From: Streptomyces antimycoticus
Lineage (GTDB): Bacteria > Actinomycetota > Actinomycetes > Streptomycetales > Streptomycetaceae
NCBI RefSeq assembly: GCF_005405925.1
Contig: NZ_BJHV01000001.1
Coordinates: forward strand, 5,084,001 to 5,148,000
Direction of reading: 5' to 3'
Length of the DNA stretch: 64,000 nt
Positions within the stretch are counted from its first letter, which is position 1, and every line of letters begins with the position of its first letter. Below are positions 52,279 to 62,494 of the stretch, piece after piece. The notes under the pieces were generated by a model. That model was not told the origin of the DNA, made no database searches, and saw nothing but the letters and a program-made list of their open reading frames with translations. Position numbers and translations under genes: made by a program.

Positions 52279-53115
52279 ATGCTCGGCGTCGTGGAAAACC
52301 ACTCCTTGCCCCGGACAGCCGCCTTCTTTGACCTGGACAAGACGGTCATTGCGAAGTCAAGCGCGTTCACCTTCAGCAAGTCCTTCTACCGGGGTGGTCT
52401 GATCAACCGCCGCGCTGTACTGCGTACCGCCTATGCGCAGTTCGTCTTCCTCGCCGGCGGCGCCGATCACGACCAGATGGAGCGGATGCGCGCGTACCTC
52501 TCGGCGCTCTGCCGCGGATGGAATGTCCAGCAGGTGAAGGAGATCGTCGCCGAGACCTTGCACGATCTGATCGACCCCATCATCTACGACGAGGCCGCCT
52601 CGCTCATCGAGGAGCACCACACCGCCGGCCGCGATGTGGTGATCGTCAGCACCTCCGGGGCGGAGGTGGTCGAGCCGATCGGTGAGCTTCTGGGTGCGGA
52701 CCGCGTGGTGGCCACCCGCTTGGTCGTCGAGGACGGGGTGTTCACCGGAGAGGTGGAGTACTACGCCTATGGCCCGACCAAGGCGGAGGCGATCGCCGAG
52801 TTGGCGGAGTCGGAGGGCTACGACTTGTCACGCTGTTACGCCTACAGCGATTCGGCGACCGATCTCCCGATGCTGGAGGCGGTCGGCCACCCTCATACGG
52901 TCAACCCGGACCGGGCGCTGCGGCGCGAGGCGGCGGCCCGCGGCTGGCCGGTGCTCTCCTTCAACCGCCCGGTCCGGCTGAAGCAGCGCAGGCCCTCGCT
53001 CTCCATGCCACCCCGCCCGGTGCTCGCCGTGGCTGCGGCCGTCGGCGCGGCCGCCGCCACCGCCGGGCTGGTGTGGTACACCAATCGGCGCCGCGCCCTT
53101 TATGCCCGCGTTTAG
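52279..53115 (+). CDS. HAD-IB family hydrolase (SerB-like) with C-terminal membrane helix
   Basis: A 278-residue haloacid dehalogenase-type phosphatase. Catalytic Asp pair in AFFDLDKTVIA, Ser/Thr motif in VIVSTSGAEVV, and Asp motif in CYAYSDSATDLPMLEAVG. The C-terminus has one helix (about 253-270), so it is tail-anchored in the membrane. Its substrate is a phosphomonoester, unknown. In Streptomyces this gene has been annotated as related to morphological differentiation. The ATG at 52279 is the start that fits known homologues; ATG at 52267 is possible. Confidence 0.87.
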   Translation: MLGVVENHSLPRTAAFFDLDKTVIAKSSAFTFSKSFYRGGLINRRAVLRTAYAQFVFLAGGADHDQMERMRAYLSALCRGWNVQQVKEIVAETLHDLIDPIIYDEAASLIEEHHTAGRDVVIVSTSGAEVVEPIGELLGADRVVATRLVVEDGVFTGEVEYYAYGPTKAEAIAELAESEGYDLSRCYAYSDSATDLPMLEAVGHPHTVNPDRALRREAAARGWPVLSFNRPVRLKQRRPSLSMPPRPVLAVAAAVGAAAATAGLVWYTNRRRALYARV

Positions 53116-53124
53116 GGGTAACAG

Positions 53125-53340
53125 CAAAGATCTGCGGCGAGGGGTTCCGCTTGGCCTCTCGCAGGAGTACAAAGGAATCGACGGCCCGCGAGACCAGGGG
53201 TATCCGGGAGGAAACCCTCAGACGCCAAGGCCCCACGGACCGAGCACAGATGCTGAGCACCCACGCGACGTCGACCCGTCGATTACGGGCCAGCCGCACC
53301 AGGTGACGGGCAGAAGTTCCCGACCTGATGGGCGAATGAG
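53125..53340. ncRNA. ssrS: Probable 6S RNA locus
   Basis: In Streptomyces coelicolor I recall a 6S-type RNA (scr3559) in the gap between these same two genes. Here the gap has no gene but can fold into a long hairpin: AATCGACGG (53176-53184) pairs exactly with CCGTCGATT (53276-53284), and an outer imperfect stem forms between about 53146-53159 and 53287-53300, leaving an unpaired bubble as in 6S RNA. The apical part forms smaller hairpins. The fold alone does not decide the strand. A TACCAT -10-like site on the minus strand (near 53350) slightly favours that strand. Ends are approximate. Confidence 0.5.
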
Positions 53341-53372
53341 ATTGCACGCATGGTAACCCGGTAGCTGTGCCA

Positions 53373-53398
53373 GCGGCGGTGCCCACGGGTACCGCCGC
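53373..53398. terminator. Stem-loop between the 6S locus and the Fic-like gene
   Basis: GCGGCGGT (53373-53380) pairs with ACCGCCGC (53391-53398), extended inside by GCCC/GGGT, with a 2-base loop. It lies just after the stop of the minus-strand Fic-like gene and could end that transcript or a plus-strand RNA. Confidence 0.6.
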
Positions 53399-53413
53399 AA
53401 CTCTTGTCCGGCG

Positions 53414-54241
53414 TCAGGCCGCCCCGCGCTGCAGGGCCTCGCAGACCGCCGTGGACTCCCGCACCCCGAGCTCAACCGCCCGTCCGCAGTGTGCGATCCA
53501 CACCACCATGCCCTCCGGCGTTCCGGACGCATAGCCCTCCAGCGCCGCCATGTACGGCGCGACGCCCAACTCCGCGTACCCCACCTCGGCCGGGCAGATC
53601 GACTTCGGATCGAGGCCGCTGCCGACCAGCACGATCCGTTCGGCCGCGCGCGCCACCAGACCATTGCGGGAGACAAAGGGCCGCAGAGCGAGCAGTTCAC
53701 CATGGACCACCGCCGCCGTCACCAGCGCCGGAGCCTCGCTGCCCGCGAGCAGCAGCCGGGCCAGCCCATCGAGCCGTCCTGCCACCTCGTCCGCGTCCGG
53801 CAGCGGCAGGTCGGACCCGATCAGCGGCTCGTCCACCGGCTCACCCGACTGCCGGGGGCGTCCGACCCCCTCGTCGCCCTCCACCCCGCCCGCCGCGACA
53901 AGATGCAGCCGGGCCAGAACACGCAGCGGCGACTGACGCCAGATGCTCAGCAACTGCCCCGCCTCGGCGGTCAGCCGCAGCGCCGCCCCCACCGTGCGCG
54001 GCTCGCCCTCGGCCCCGAAGTCGGTACGGCGGCGCACCTCTTCCAGCGCCCAGTCCGCACCGGCCAGCGCGGCGGAGCCCCGCGCCCCGCGCAACGCCGC
54101 CTCGGAGGTGACCTCATTGCTGCGGCGGCGCATCACCCGGTGTCCGTAAACCCGGTCCACCGCGTTCCGTACGGCGTTCACGGACTCGGCAACACCGGGC
54201 AGCGCGGCCAGGGCGGCGAGCGGATCAGCTGACGTACTCAT
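53414..54241 (-). CDS. Fic-fold-like protein with degenerate active site
   Basis: A 275-residue, mostly helical protein without a signal peptide. It resembles Fic/DOC-type proteins in overall layout: a helix with AAVVHGELLALRPFVSRNGLVAR. The Fic motif HPFxxGNGRxxR here reads RPFVSRNGLVAR: the catalytic His, one Gly and one Arg are missing, while Phe, Asn, Gly and the last Arg remain. AMP-transfer activity is therefore unlikely. In other Streptomyces it is annotated as an oxidoreductase, for which I see no motif. ATG at 54241. It is divergent from the ParA-type ATPase gene. Confidence 0.65.
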   Translation of the reverse strand: MSTSADPLAALAALPGVAESVNAVRNAVDRVYGHRVMRRRSNEVTSEAALRGARGSAALAGADWALEEVRRRTDFGAEGEPRTVGAALRLTAEAGQLLSIWRQSPLRVLARLHLVAAGGVEGDEGVGRPRQSGEPVDEPLIGSDLPLPDADEVAGRLDGLARLLLAGSEAPALVTAAVVHGELLALRPFVSRNGLVARAAERIVLVGSGLDPKSICPAEVGYAELGVAPYMAALEGYASGTPEGMVVWIAHCGRAVELGVRESTAVCEALQRGAA

Positions 54242-54343
54242 GAGTACGACACTACGCACACCACACCCGGCACCCCTCGTTGGAGTGGTGTTCTTCACGT
54301 AAATCCCGCATGGTCCGCGATCACTCACCTACGCTAGGTGAAC

Positions 54344-55375
54344 ATGAAGATCGCTTTCGTAGGCAAGGGTGGAAGCGGCAAGACCACGCTGTCGTCGCTG
54401 TTCATCCGCCATCTCGCCGCCGCCCACGCCCCTGTCGTCGCCGTCGACGCCGATATCAACCAACATCTGGGCGTGGCGCTCGGACTCGACGAGGCGGAGG
54501 CCGCCGCACTGCCCGCCATGGGCGCCCATCTCCCACTGATCAAGGACTACTTGCGCGGCACGAACCCCCGGATCGCCTCCACCGAGACCATGATCAAGAC
54601 CACTCCGCCGGGCGAGGGGTCGCGACTGCTGCGGATCGGCGAGGACAACCCCGTCTACCAGGCATGCGCCCGCACCCTGCCGCTCGACGACGGGTCGGTG
54701 CGGCTGATGGCGACCGGCCCCTTCACCGAATCCGATCTCGGGGTCGCCTGCTACCACTCCAAGGTCGGCGCGATCGAGCTGTGCCTGAACCATCTCGTCG
54801 ACGGGCCCGGCGAGTTCATCGTCGTCGACATGACGGCGGGCAGCGACTCCTTCGCCTCCGGCCTCTTCACCCGCTTCGACATGACGTTCCTGGTGGCCGA
54901 GCCCACGCGTAAGGGCGTCTCCGTATACCGCCAGTACAAGGAGTACGCCCGCGACTTCGATGTGGCGCTCCGGGTGGTCGGCAACAAGGTGCAGGGCCCG
55001 GACGACCTGGACTTCCTCCGTGCGGAGGTGGGCGATGACCTCCTGGTCACGTTCGGCCACTCCGATTGGGTCCGGGCGATGGAGAAGGGTCGTGCGCCCC
55101 GGTTCGAGGAGCTTGAGGAGACGAACCGCGACGCGCTGCGGGCCCTGCGGGACGCGGTGGACGCCTCGTACGAGCGGCGCGACTGGCAGCGGTACACCCG
55201 TCAGATGGTGCACTTCCACCTCAAGAACGCGCAGAGCTGGGGGAACGCGAAGACGGGTGCCGATCTGGCCGCCCAGGTCGACCCTGCCTTCGCGTTGCGG
55301 GAGTTCGCGCCGGAGGAGGGTTCGGCGGCTGCTCACGCTCCCGCTCAGGGCACGGCCCGCTCGGCGGCCAGGTAG
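54344..55375 (+). CDS. ParA/MinD/CooC-type P-loop ATPase
   Basis: A 343-residue ATPase with the deviant Walker A FVGKGGSGKTTL and VDADINQHLGVALGLD. It lacks an obvious DNA-binding domain and resembles CooC-like maturation or MinD-like positioning ATPases. ATG at 54344 with AGGTG upstream. It overlaps the convergent deacetylase-like gene by 31 bases. The physiological role is unknown. Confidence 0.82.
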   Translation: MKIAFVGKGGSGKTTLSSLFIRHLAAAHAPVVAVDADINQHLGVALGLDEAEAAALPAMGAHLPLIKDYLRGTNPRIASTETMIKTTPPGEGSRLLRIGEDNPVYQACARTLPLDDGSVRLMATGPFTESDLGVACYHSKVGAIELCLNHLVDGPGEFIVVDMTAGSDSFASGLFTRFDMTFLVAEPTRKGVSVYRQYKEYARDFDVALRVVGNKVQGPDDLDFLRAEVGDDLLVTFGHSDWVRAMEKGRAPRFEELEETNRDALRALRDAVDASYERRDWQRYTRQMVHFHLKNAQSWGNAKTGADLAAQVDPAFALREFAPEEGSAAAHAPAQGTARSAAR

Positions 55376-56616
55376 CTCTTCCAGCCGCCCGGCGGCCGCT
55401 TCCCGACGTCCAGCACCCGCAGCTTGTCGAGGACACGGGGGTTCTGCGCGTCCAGCCAGTCGGCCAGCTGCTTGAAGGAGACGCAGCGCACTCCCTTGCG
55501 CGGGCACACCTCCTTGATGACGTCCTCCACGGCGCGCATATACGTTCCGCCGTTCCAGGACTCGAAGTGGTTGCCGATGAACAGCGGCGCCCGGTTGCCC
55601 TCGTACGCCCAGTCGAAGGCGGCGAGCAGGCCGTCGCGCATCGGACGGCCCCAGGTGGAGCGCCTGGGCCGCTTGCCCGCCTTCTTGCGCGGCTTGTTGG
55701 CGAGGAAGTTGTAGTCCATGGAGAGCGTCTCGAACGAGCGGCCCGGTACGGGGATCTGCTGCAGCGGGAAGTCCCAGATGCCGTGGATCTTGCGAGGCCA
55801 GATCTGCAGCCCGCCGGGCGAGCTCGCGTCATAGCGCCATCCCCGCTTCGCGGCCGCCCGGATCAGCTTCTTCTGCCCCTCCAGACAGGGCGCACGGCCG
55901 CCGGTGAGTTCCTTGCCGTAGTCGAAGGGGAGCGGTTTCTCATGCTCCAGACCGGAGTTGGTCTTCCAGTTCTCGACGAACGACTCGGCCTGCTGGATCT
56001 CGCTGGTCCACTGCCGCGCCGACCAGCTGCCGACTCCGCGCTTGCGTCCGCAGAAGTGGCCGTTGAAGTGGGTGCCGATCTCATTGCCGTCCAGCCAGGC
56101 GCCGCGGAGCTGCTCCACCGTGGCCTTGATGCCCTTGACGTCGTTGAAGCCGATGGACGAGGCGCCGCGCCGGTGCCTGGGCGGATCGTAGAGGTACCGC
56201 TTCTCCGCGGGCAGCAGGTACACACCGCTGAGGAAGTACGTCATCGTCGCGCCGTACTTCCTGCCGACCGCGCGGAAGTGGGAGAACAGCTTGTGCCTGT
56301 CCTGGCCGGCGCCGTCCCAGGAGAAGACGACGAACTGCGGTGGTCTCTCGCCCGGTTCAAGCCGCTCGGCCTTCGGCTGATGGGGCTGCGGGCCGGTGTC
56401 GGAGGTCGATCCGTCGCCGATGAGCCGTACCGCCTTCGGGGCCTTGTCAGGGTGGTTCGATGCCCCCGGACCCTTCTGAGGGCCGTCCCTGTCGTGGCGC
56501 GGGCCCGCGGTGCCGCCCGGTCCATGGGGCTGGGCGGAGTGTCCTGAGCAGCCGACCGGCACGGAGAGCGCCACCACCGTGGCCAGCAGTGCAGTGACGT
56601 TTCCTCTGGCCCGCAT
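55345..56616 (-). CDS. Lipoprotein with polysaccharide-deacetylase-like fold
   Basis: A 423-residue lipoprotein (lipobox SVPVGCSG), disordered Pro/Gly/His-rich region to about residue 90, then a NodB-like barrel. The first motif is FVVFSWDGAGQ, with the Asp, and the metal motif is EIGTHFNGHF (H-x4-H). Further along come FDYGKELTGGRAPCL and FIGNHFESWNGG. These could remove acetyl groups from a cell-wall glycan, but the catalytic base and arginine motifs are not certain. ATG at 56616 with GAGGTGACGG upstream. Confidence 0.78.
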   Translation of the reverse strand: MRARGNVTALLATVVALSVPVGCSGHSAQPHGPGGTAGPRHDRDGPQKGPGASNHPDKAPKAVRLIGDGSTSDTGPQPHQPKAERLEPGERPPQFVVFSWDGAGQDRHKLFSHFRAVGRKYGATMTYFLSGVYLLPAEKRYLYDPPRHRRGASSIGFNDVKGIKATVEQLRGAWLDGNEIGTHFNGHFCGRKRGVGSWSARQWTSEIQQAESFVENWKTNSGLEHEKPLPFDYGKELTGGRAPCLEGQKKLIRAAAKRGWRYDASSPGGLQIWPRKIHGIWDFPLQQIPVPGRSFETLSMDYNFLANKPRKKAGKRPRRSTWGRPMRDGLLAAFDWAYEGNRAPLFIGNHFESWNGGTYMRAVEDVIKEVCPRKGVRCVSFKQLADWLDAQNPRVLDKLRVLDVGKRPPGGWKSYLAAERAVP

Positions 56617-56894
56617 ACCGTCACCTCGTCCCTCGTGTCCGTGCTGTTTCCGGGAGATCCGGCCGGATGGGAGCCAACCTCGCACGGACCGAGGAAAAGA
56701 CAGAGGACGACAAGGCGTTTTAAATGACTATTCACCCCATAGGGGGAATAGCAGCCCACTCTCTCCCAAAAGGCTTCCCAGCGACTTTACTCAGCATTAC
56801 GATTCATTTACCAACGCTTGGGATTCAGTACCGCAGTACGCCGTGACCCACGGCCGCGCCCCTATCCGCGACCGAAGCCCCGGAGGAGACGGGA

Positions 56895-58172
56895 ATGTTG
56901 AAGCTCTTGGACGGGATCCACCGGGTCTCCCGCCGCAGACTCGGAGATCTCTCCGCCTCGGCCATCCTCTTCCTGTTCGACGCCCCCCTCTCACTGGTTG
57001 TCGCCCCTGCCTCACTGGGCATCGCATTGGCCTGCGGCACCTCGCTCCGAACCGGTCTCACGGCCGCCGCCGCGGTCCTTGTGGTCGCCCTCCTCGCGGT
57101 CACTCTGCTCACGGCACTCCGCCGGTCCTCGGGCTCCGGGCGGGCGACGGCCGATGGACGGCCGGCGCGGCGGATCGCGGAAGCGGGCGGCGCCCGGGCC
57201 TGCCGGCCGTGGACACCTTGGCGTGATCACCACTGCACCCGTCCAGCCGCGGCCGCCGCGGGCGCCGACGAGCACGCAGGCGGTCAGCTGCTCGGCGGCG
57301 TGAGCGCGTTCCAGCGCCATACGGCACCGCTGGTCCGCGACGAGCTGGCCCGGCTGGCGCGAGAAGGGCAGCGACCCAGCCAGCTGTTCCTCACCTGCGC
57401 CGACTCCCGCCTGGTGACCAGCATGATCACCTCCAGCGGCCCCGGCGACCTGTTCACCGTGCGCAATGTCGGCAATCTGGTGCCACCATCGGGCGCCGAT
57501 GGCTCCTGCGACTCGGTGGGCGCGGCGATCGACTATGCGGTGGAGGTGCTGAAGGTCAGCAGCATCACGGTGTGCGGGCACTCCGGATGCGGTGCGATGC
57601 ATGCGCTGCTCGGCTCATCGGCGCCGACCCGGCCGCCGTCCCAGCCCGGCGCCGGGGCATCAGCCGGCGGCGACCCGACGCCGCTGAAGCGCTCGCTGCG
57701 GGAGCGCTCGCCACAGGAGCGCTCGCCGCTGGAGCACTCGCCACAGGAGCGCTCGCCGCTGGAGCGCTGGCTGCGCCACGGCGGACCGGCGCTGGCGCGG
57801 ATGGAGCGGATCGGTCGACTGGGGCGCGGCGAGGTCGCCCTGTCGAGCCGGCCGATCGCCGACGATGTGGAGCGGCTGGCGCTGGTCAATGTGCGACAGC
57901 AGCTCGATCATCTGATGGACCACGCCTGCGTGGCACGGCGGGTGGCGGAGGGCGAGCTGGCGCTGCATGGCATGTATTTCCACGTGGCGGAGGCGCAGGC
58001 GTATGTCCTGGACACGGGCTCGGGGAGATTCCTGCCCGTCCGTCCGGACCATGGCGCGCCCATGCCCGCCTGCCTCGTCACCCCGGCCCCCGCCCAGGCC
58101 GGAAGCGGTCATTCCGGCGTCGCGGAGCGGGAAGGCGACCCCGTCCAGGGGGCCCTGGAGCTGGGGCGGTGA
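56895..58172 (+). CDS. Beta-carbonic anhydrase with N-terminal SulP-like membrane remnant
   Basis: A 425-residue protein. Residues about 15-75 form two hydrophobic helices that look like the first part of a SulP anion transporter (DLSASAILFLFDAPLSLVVAP). Residues 130-390 are a beta-carbonic anhydrase: Zn ligands in LTCADSRLVT and in VCGHSGCGAM. This interconverts CO2 and bicarbonate. In many Streptomyces the same carbonic anhydrase is fused to a full SulP transporter; here the transporter core is missing. Between the Zn-binding region and the C-terminal helices, a repeat RSPQERSPLE (30-bp period at 57711-57764) is inserted. ATG with GGAGACGGGA upstream. Confidence 0.85.
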   Translation: MLKLLDGIHRVSRRRLGDLSASAILFLFDAPLSLVVAPASLGIALACGTSLRTGLTAAAAVLVVALLAVTLLTALRRSSGSGRATADGRPARRIAEAGGARACRPWTPWRDHHCTRPAAAAAGADEHAGGQLLGGVSAFQRHTAPLVRDELARLAREGQRPSQLFLTCADSRLVTSMITSSGPGDLFTVRNVGNLVPPSGADGSCDSVGAAIDYAVEVLKVSSITVCGHSGCGAMHALLGSSAPTRPPSQPGAGASAGGDPTPLKRSLRERSPQERSPLEHSPQERSPLERWLRHGGPALARMERIGRLGRGEVALSSRPIADDVERLALVNVRQQLDHLMDHACVARRVAEGELALHGMYFHVAEAQAYVLDTGSGRFLPVRPDHGAPMPACLVTPAPAQAGSGHSGVAEREGDPVQGALELGR

Positions 58173-58183
58173 CATAGACCATG

Positions 58184-58199
58184 ACAGGTCTAAACCATT
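58184..58199. promoter_or_regulatory. DasR-like operator upstream of acsA
   Basis: ACAGGTCTAAACCATT matches the DasR consensus core TGGTCTAGACCA at most positions. It lies about 90-100 bases upstream of the acsA start. A second piece, ATAGACCATGA, precedes it. DasR senses aminosugar phosphates, and I recall that it affects acetyl-CoA synthetase genes in relatives. Confidence 0.45.
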
Positions 58200-58286
58200 T
58201 TTCGGCGACAGCCCTTGTCAGGGTGTGCCGTTGGCTGATGAGCTATGGCCTGGGACACAACGGACACCCTGGGAATGGGAGATGTC

Positions 58287-60248
<1,962 letters not shown>

Positions 60249-60349
60249 CCCGACCCACCCCAGGGCCGGCACACCACAGACGACACAGACGCCACAGGCA
60301 CTAAAAGGCGCGCCACATCAGCGCCAGGCACCGCATCAGCACCACATGA

Positions 60350-60386
60350 GCGAGGGGCGTTCCCGCCAGACGGGAGCGCCCCTCGC
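60350..60386 (+). terminator. Stem-loop terminator after acsA
   Basis: GCGAGGGGCG (60350-60359) pairs with CGCCCCTCGC (60377-60386); TCCCG/CGGGA extends it inside, with a 5-base loop. It is 100 bases after the acsA stop. Confidence 0.75.
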
Positions 60387-60511
60387 CGTGATGGCCGCAG
60401 GTGGCTGTCGCATAAAAATTACGACAAGATGAGGAGCAGGAGCGCCGGGAAGTCTGGTCGGCATACGCCACACGTGTATCCGCACCACCGACCTACCCAG
60501 GAGGCCCGCCT

Positions 60512-61903
60512 GTGGCCGCGCCCACCAGCCGCAAGTTCCTCGGACGCCTGTCGCTGCCCGAGCGGACGTTCGTCACCGACGCGCTGCGCACCGAGACCGT
60601 CGGCGGTGTGATCCTCCTCATGGCCGCCATCGTGGCGCTGATCCTCGCCAACACCCCGCTCAGCGGCCTCTACGGCGACATCAAGGACTTCTCCTTCGGC
60701 CCCCGGGCGCTGCATCTGCACCTCTCGGTCGCCTCCTGGGCCGCCGAGGGCCTGCTCACGATCTTCTTCTTCGTCGCCGGTATCGAGCTCAAGCGCGAGT
60801 TGGTCGCGGGCGAGCTGCGGGACCCCAAGGCGGCCGCGCTGCCCGTGATCGCCGCCGTCTGCGGCATGGCCGTGCCCGCGCTCGTCTATGTCGCCGTCAG
60901 CGCGAGCGGCGGCGGCAGCCTCGAGGGCTGGGCCGTGCCGACCGCCACCGATATCGCCTTCGCGCTCGCCGTACTCGCCGTGCTCGGCACCGCCCTGCCC
61001 GCCGCGCTGCGCGCCTTCCTGCTCACCCTCGCCGTCGTCGACGACCTCGGCGCCATCCTGATCATCGCGATCTTCTTCACCCAGCACATCAACTTCATCG
61101 CCCTGGGCCTGTCCGTCGCCGCGCTCGTCCTCGTCTGGCTGCTGCACCGCAAGGGCGTCCGGACGGCCTGGATCCATCTCCCGCTCGCCGTGGTGGTCTG
61201 GGCGCTGATGCACGCCAGCGGTGTGCATGCCACCATCGCCGGCGTCGCGATGGGCCTGATGCTGCGCTGCACCGTACGGGAAGGCGAGGAGCGCTCCCCC
61301 GCCGAGCGCGTCGAGCACCGGCTGCGTCCTGTGTCGGCGGGCGTGGCGGTGCCGCTGTTCGCTCTGTTCGCGGCCGGGGTGCCGCTCTCCGGCGGCGCCC
61401 TGGCGGATGTCTTCTCCCGCCCGGAGACCCTCGGCGTCGTCCTCGGCCTCGTCGTGGGCAAGGCCGTCGGCGTCTTCGGCGGCTCCTGGTGCGCCGCCCG
61501 CTTCACCAAAGCCGAGCTGAACGAGGATCTGGCCTGGGCCGATGTTGTCGCCGTGGCCGCCCTCGCCGGAATCGGCTTCACCGTCTCCCTCCTCATCGGC
61601 GAACTCGCCTTCCCCGCCGATCCCACGCTCGCCGGGGAAATCAAGGCGGCGGTCCTCGTCGGCTCGCTGAGCGCCGCCCTGTTCGCGGGCATCCTCCTCA
61701 AGCTGCGCAACACCACGTACCAGCGGCTGTGTCAGGAGGAGGAACGGGACGAGGACATGGACGGCATCCCGGACGTCTATGAGCTGGACAGCCCCGAATA
61801 CCACCTGCGGATGGCCGCCATTCACGAGGCAAAGGCCGCCGAGCACCGGCGGCTTGCCGAAGTGGCCGCCGCAAACGACTCCGGCGACGATGGTCCGGCA
61901 TGA
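60512..61903 (+). CDS. nhaA: Na+/H+ antiporter NhaA
   Basis: A 463-residue antiporter with about 12 helices. The Asp pair of the cation site is in TLAVVDDLGAIL, with FFVAGIELKREL and PTATDIAFALAVL also conserved. A C-terminal cytosolic tail of about 50 residues (DMDGIPDVYELDSPEYHLRM) is longer than in enteric NhaA. GTG start at 60512 preceded by a clear AGGAGG 9 bases upstream. It exports Na+ in exchange for protons and is pH-controlled in other bacteria. Confidence 0.95.
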   Translation: MAAPTSRKFLGRLSLPERTFVTDALRTETVGGVILLMAAIVALILANTPLSGLYGDIKDFSFGPRALHLHLSVASWAAEGLLTIFFFVAGIELKRELVAGELRDPKAAALPVIAAVCGMAVPALVYVAVSASGGGSLEGWAVPTATDIAFALAVLAVLGTALPAALRAFLLTLAVVDDLGAILIIAIFFTQHINFIALGLSVAALVLVWLLHRKGVRTAWIHLPLAVVVWALMHASGVHATIAGVAMGLMLRCTVREGEERSPAERVEHRLRPVSAGVAVPLFALFAAGVPLSGGALADVFSRPETLGVVLGLVVGKAVGVFGGSWCAARFTKAELNEDLAWADVVAVAALAGIGFTVSLLIGELAFPADPTLAGEIKAAVLVGSLSAALFAGILLKLRNTTYQRLCQEEERDEDMDGIPDVYELDSPEYHLRMAAIHEAKAAEHRRLAEVAAANDSGDDGPA

Positions 61904-62032
61904 TCTGAGAGGCTTGACGCCCGCAGAAATGCGCAGAAGACGTAGCAAGCACAGACGACGTACCAAGCGAGACGTACCAAGCGCGGACGGCGCAGCACGA
62001 GCGAAGACGCACAAGAGCAGAGGGAGATGGCG

Positions 62033-62494
62033 ATGAGCGCAGCCGACGACGGCGGCAACCGCAGCCTCGGCCAGCTGGTGACGACGGCGACCACCGAGCT
62101 GTCGGCGCTGATGCACGACGAGATCGCGCTGGCCAAGGCCGAGCTCCGGGTGGGGGCCAAGAAGGCCGCGGTCGGCAGCGGCGCGGGGATGGCGGCCGGG
62201 GTGCTGCTGCTGTTCTCGCTGCCGGTGCTGAGCTTCGCCCTCGCCTACGGCATGCGCGCCTGGACCGGCCTCGGCCTCGCCTGGTGCTTTCTGATCGTGG
62301 GCGGTATCTACTGGCTGTTCGCCGGCATCCTGGGGCTGCTGGCGCTGTTGAAGTTCAAGAAGGTCAAGGCCCCGAAGCGGTCGATCGCCTCGTCCAAGGA
62401 GAGCGCCGCTGTGCTGGGGAGCGTCAAGCCGCATCCGCGTGCCGAGAGCAATGGCGGACGCTCCGTGCGGGATATGACACGCTCGTCGGCATGA
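62033..62494 (+). CDS. Actinobacterial holin-X/DUF1469-type membrane protein
   Basis: A 153-residue protein: an amphipathic helix (LGQLVTTATTELSALMHDEIALAKAELRVG), two transmembrane helices (about 50-108) and a basic tail. It belongs to the actinobacterial holin superfamily III / phage-holin-like group. These are chromosomal housekeeping genes, not phage lysis genes. The ATG at 62033 has AGGGAG upstream. Its stop overlaps the next gene (ATGA). Confidence 0.82.
   Translation: MSAADDGGNRSLGQLVTTATTELSALMHDEIALAKAELRVGAKKAAVGSGAGMAAGVLLLFSLPVLSFALAYGMRAWTGLGLAWCFLIVGGIYWLFAGILGLLALLKFKKVKAPKRSIASSKESAAVLGSVKPHPRAESNGGRSVRDMTRSSA

Noticed and set aside
53116..53413. A c-di-AMP (ydaO-type) riboswitch
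   Set aside because: The expected conserved core is not found, and the gap lies between the 3' ends of two genes where a riboswitch would have no target.
62033..62494. Prophage remnant based on a holin-like gene
   Set aside because: The family is a chromosomal actinobacterial membrane protein, and no other phage gene is near.
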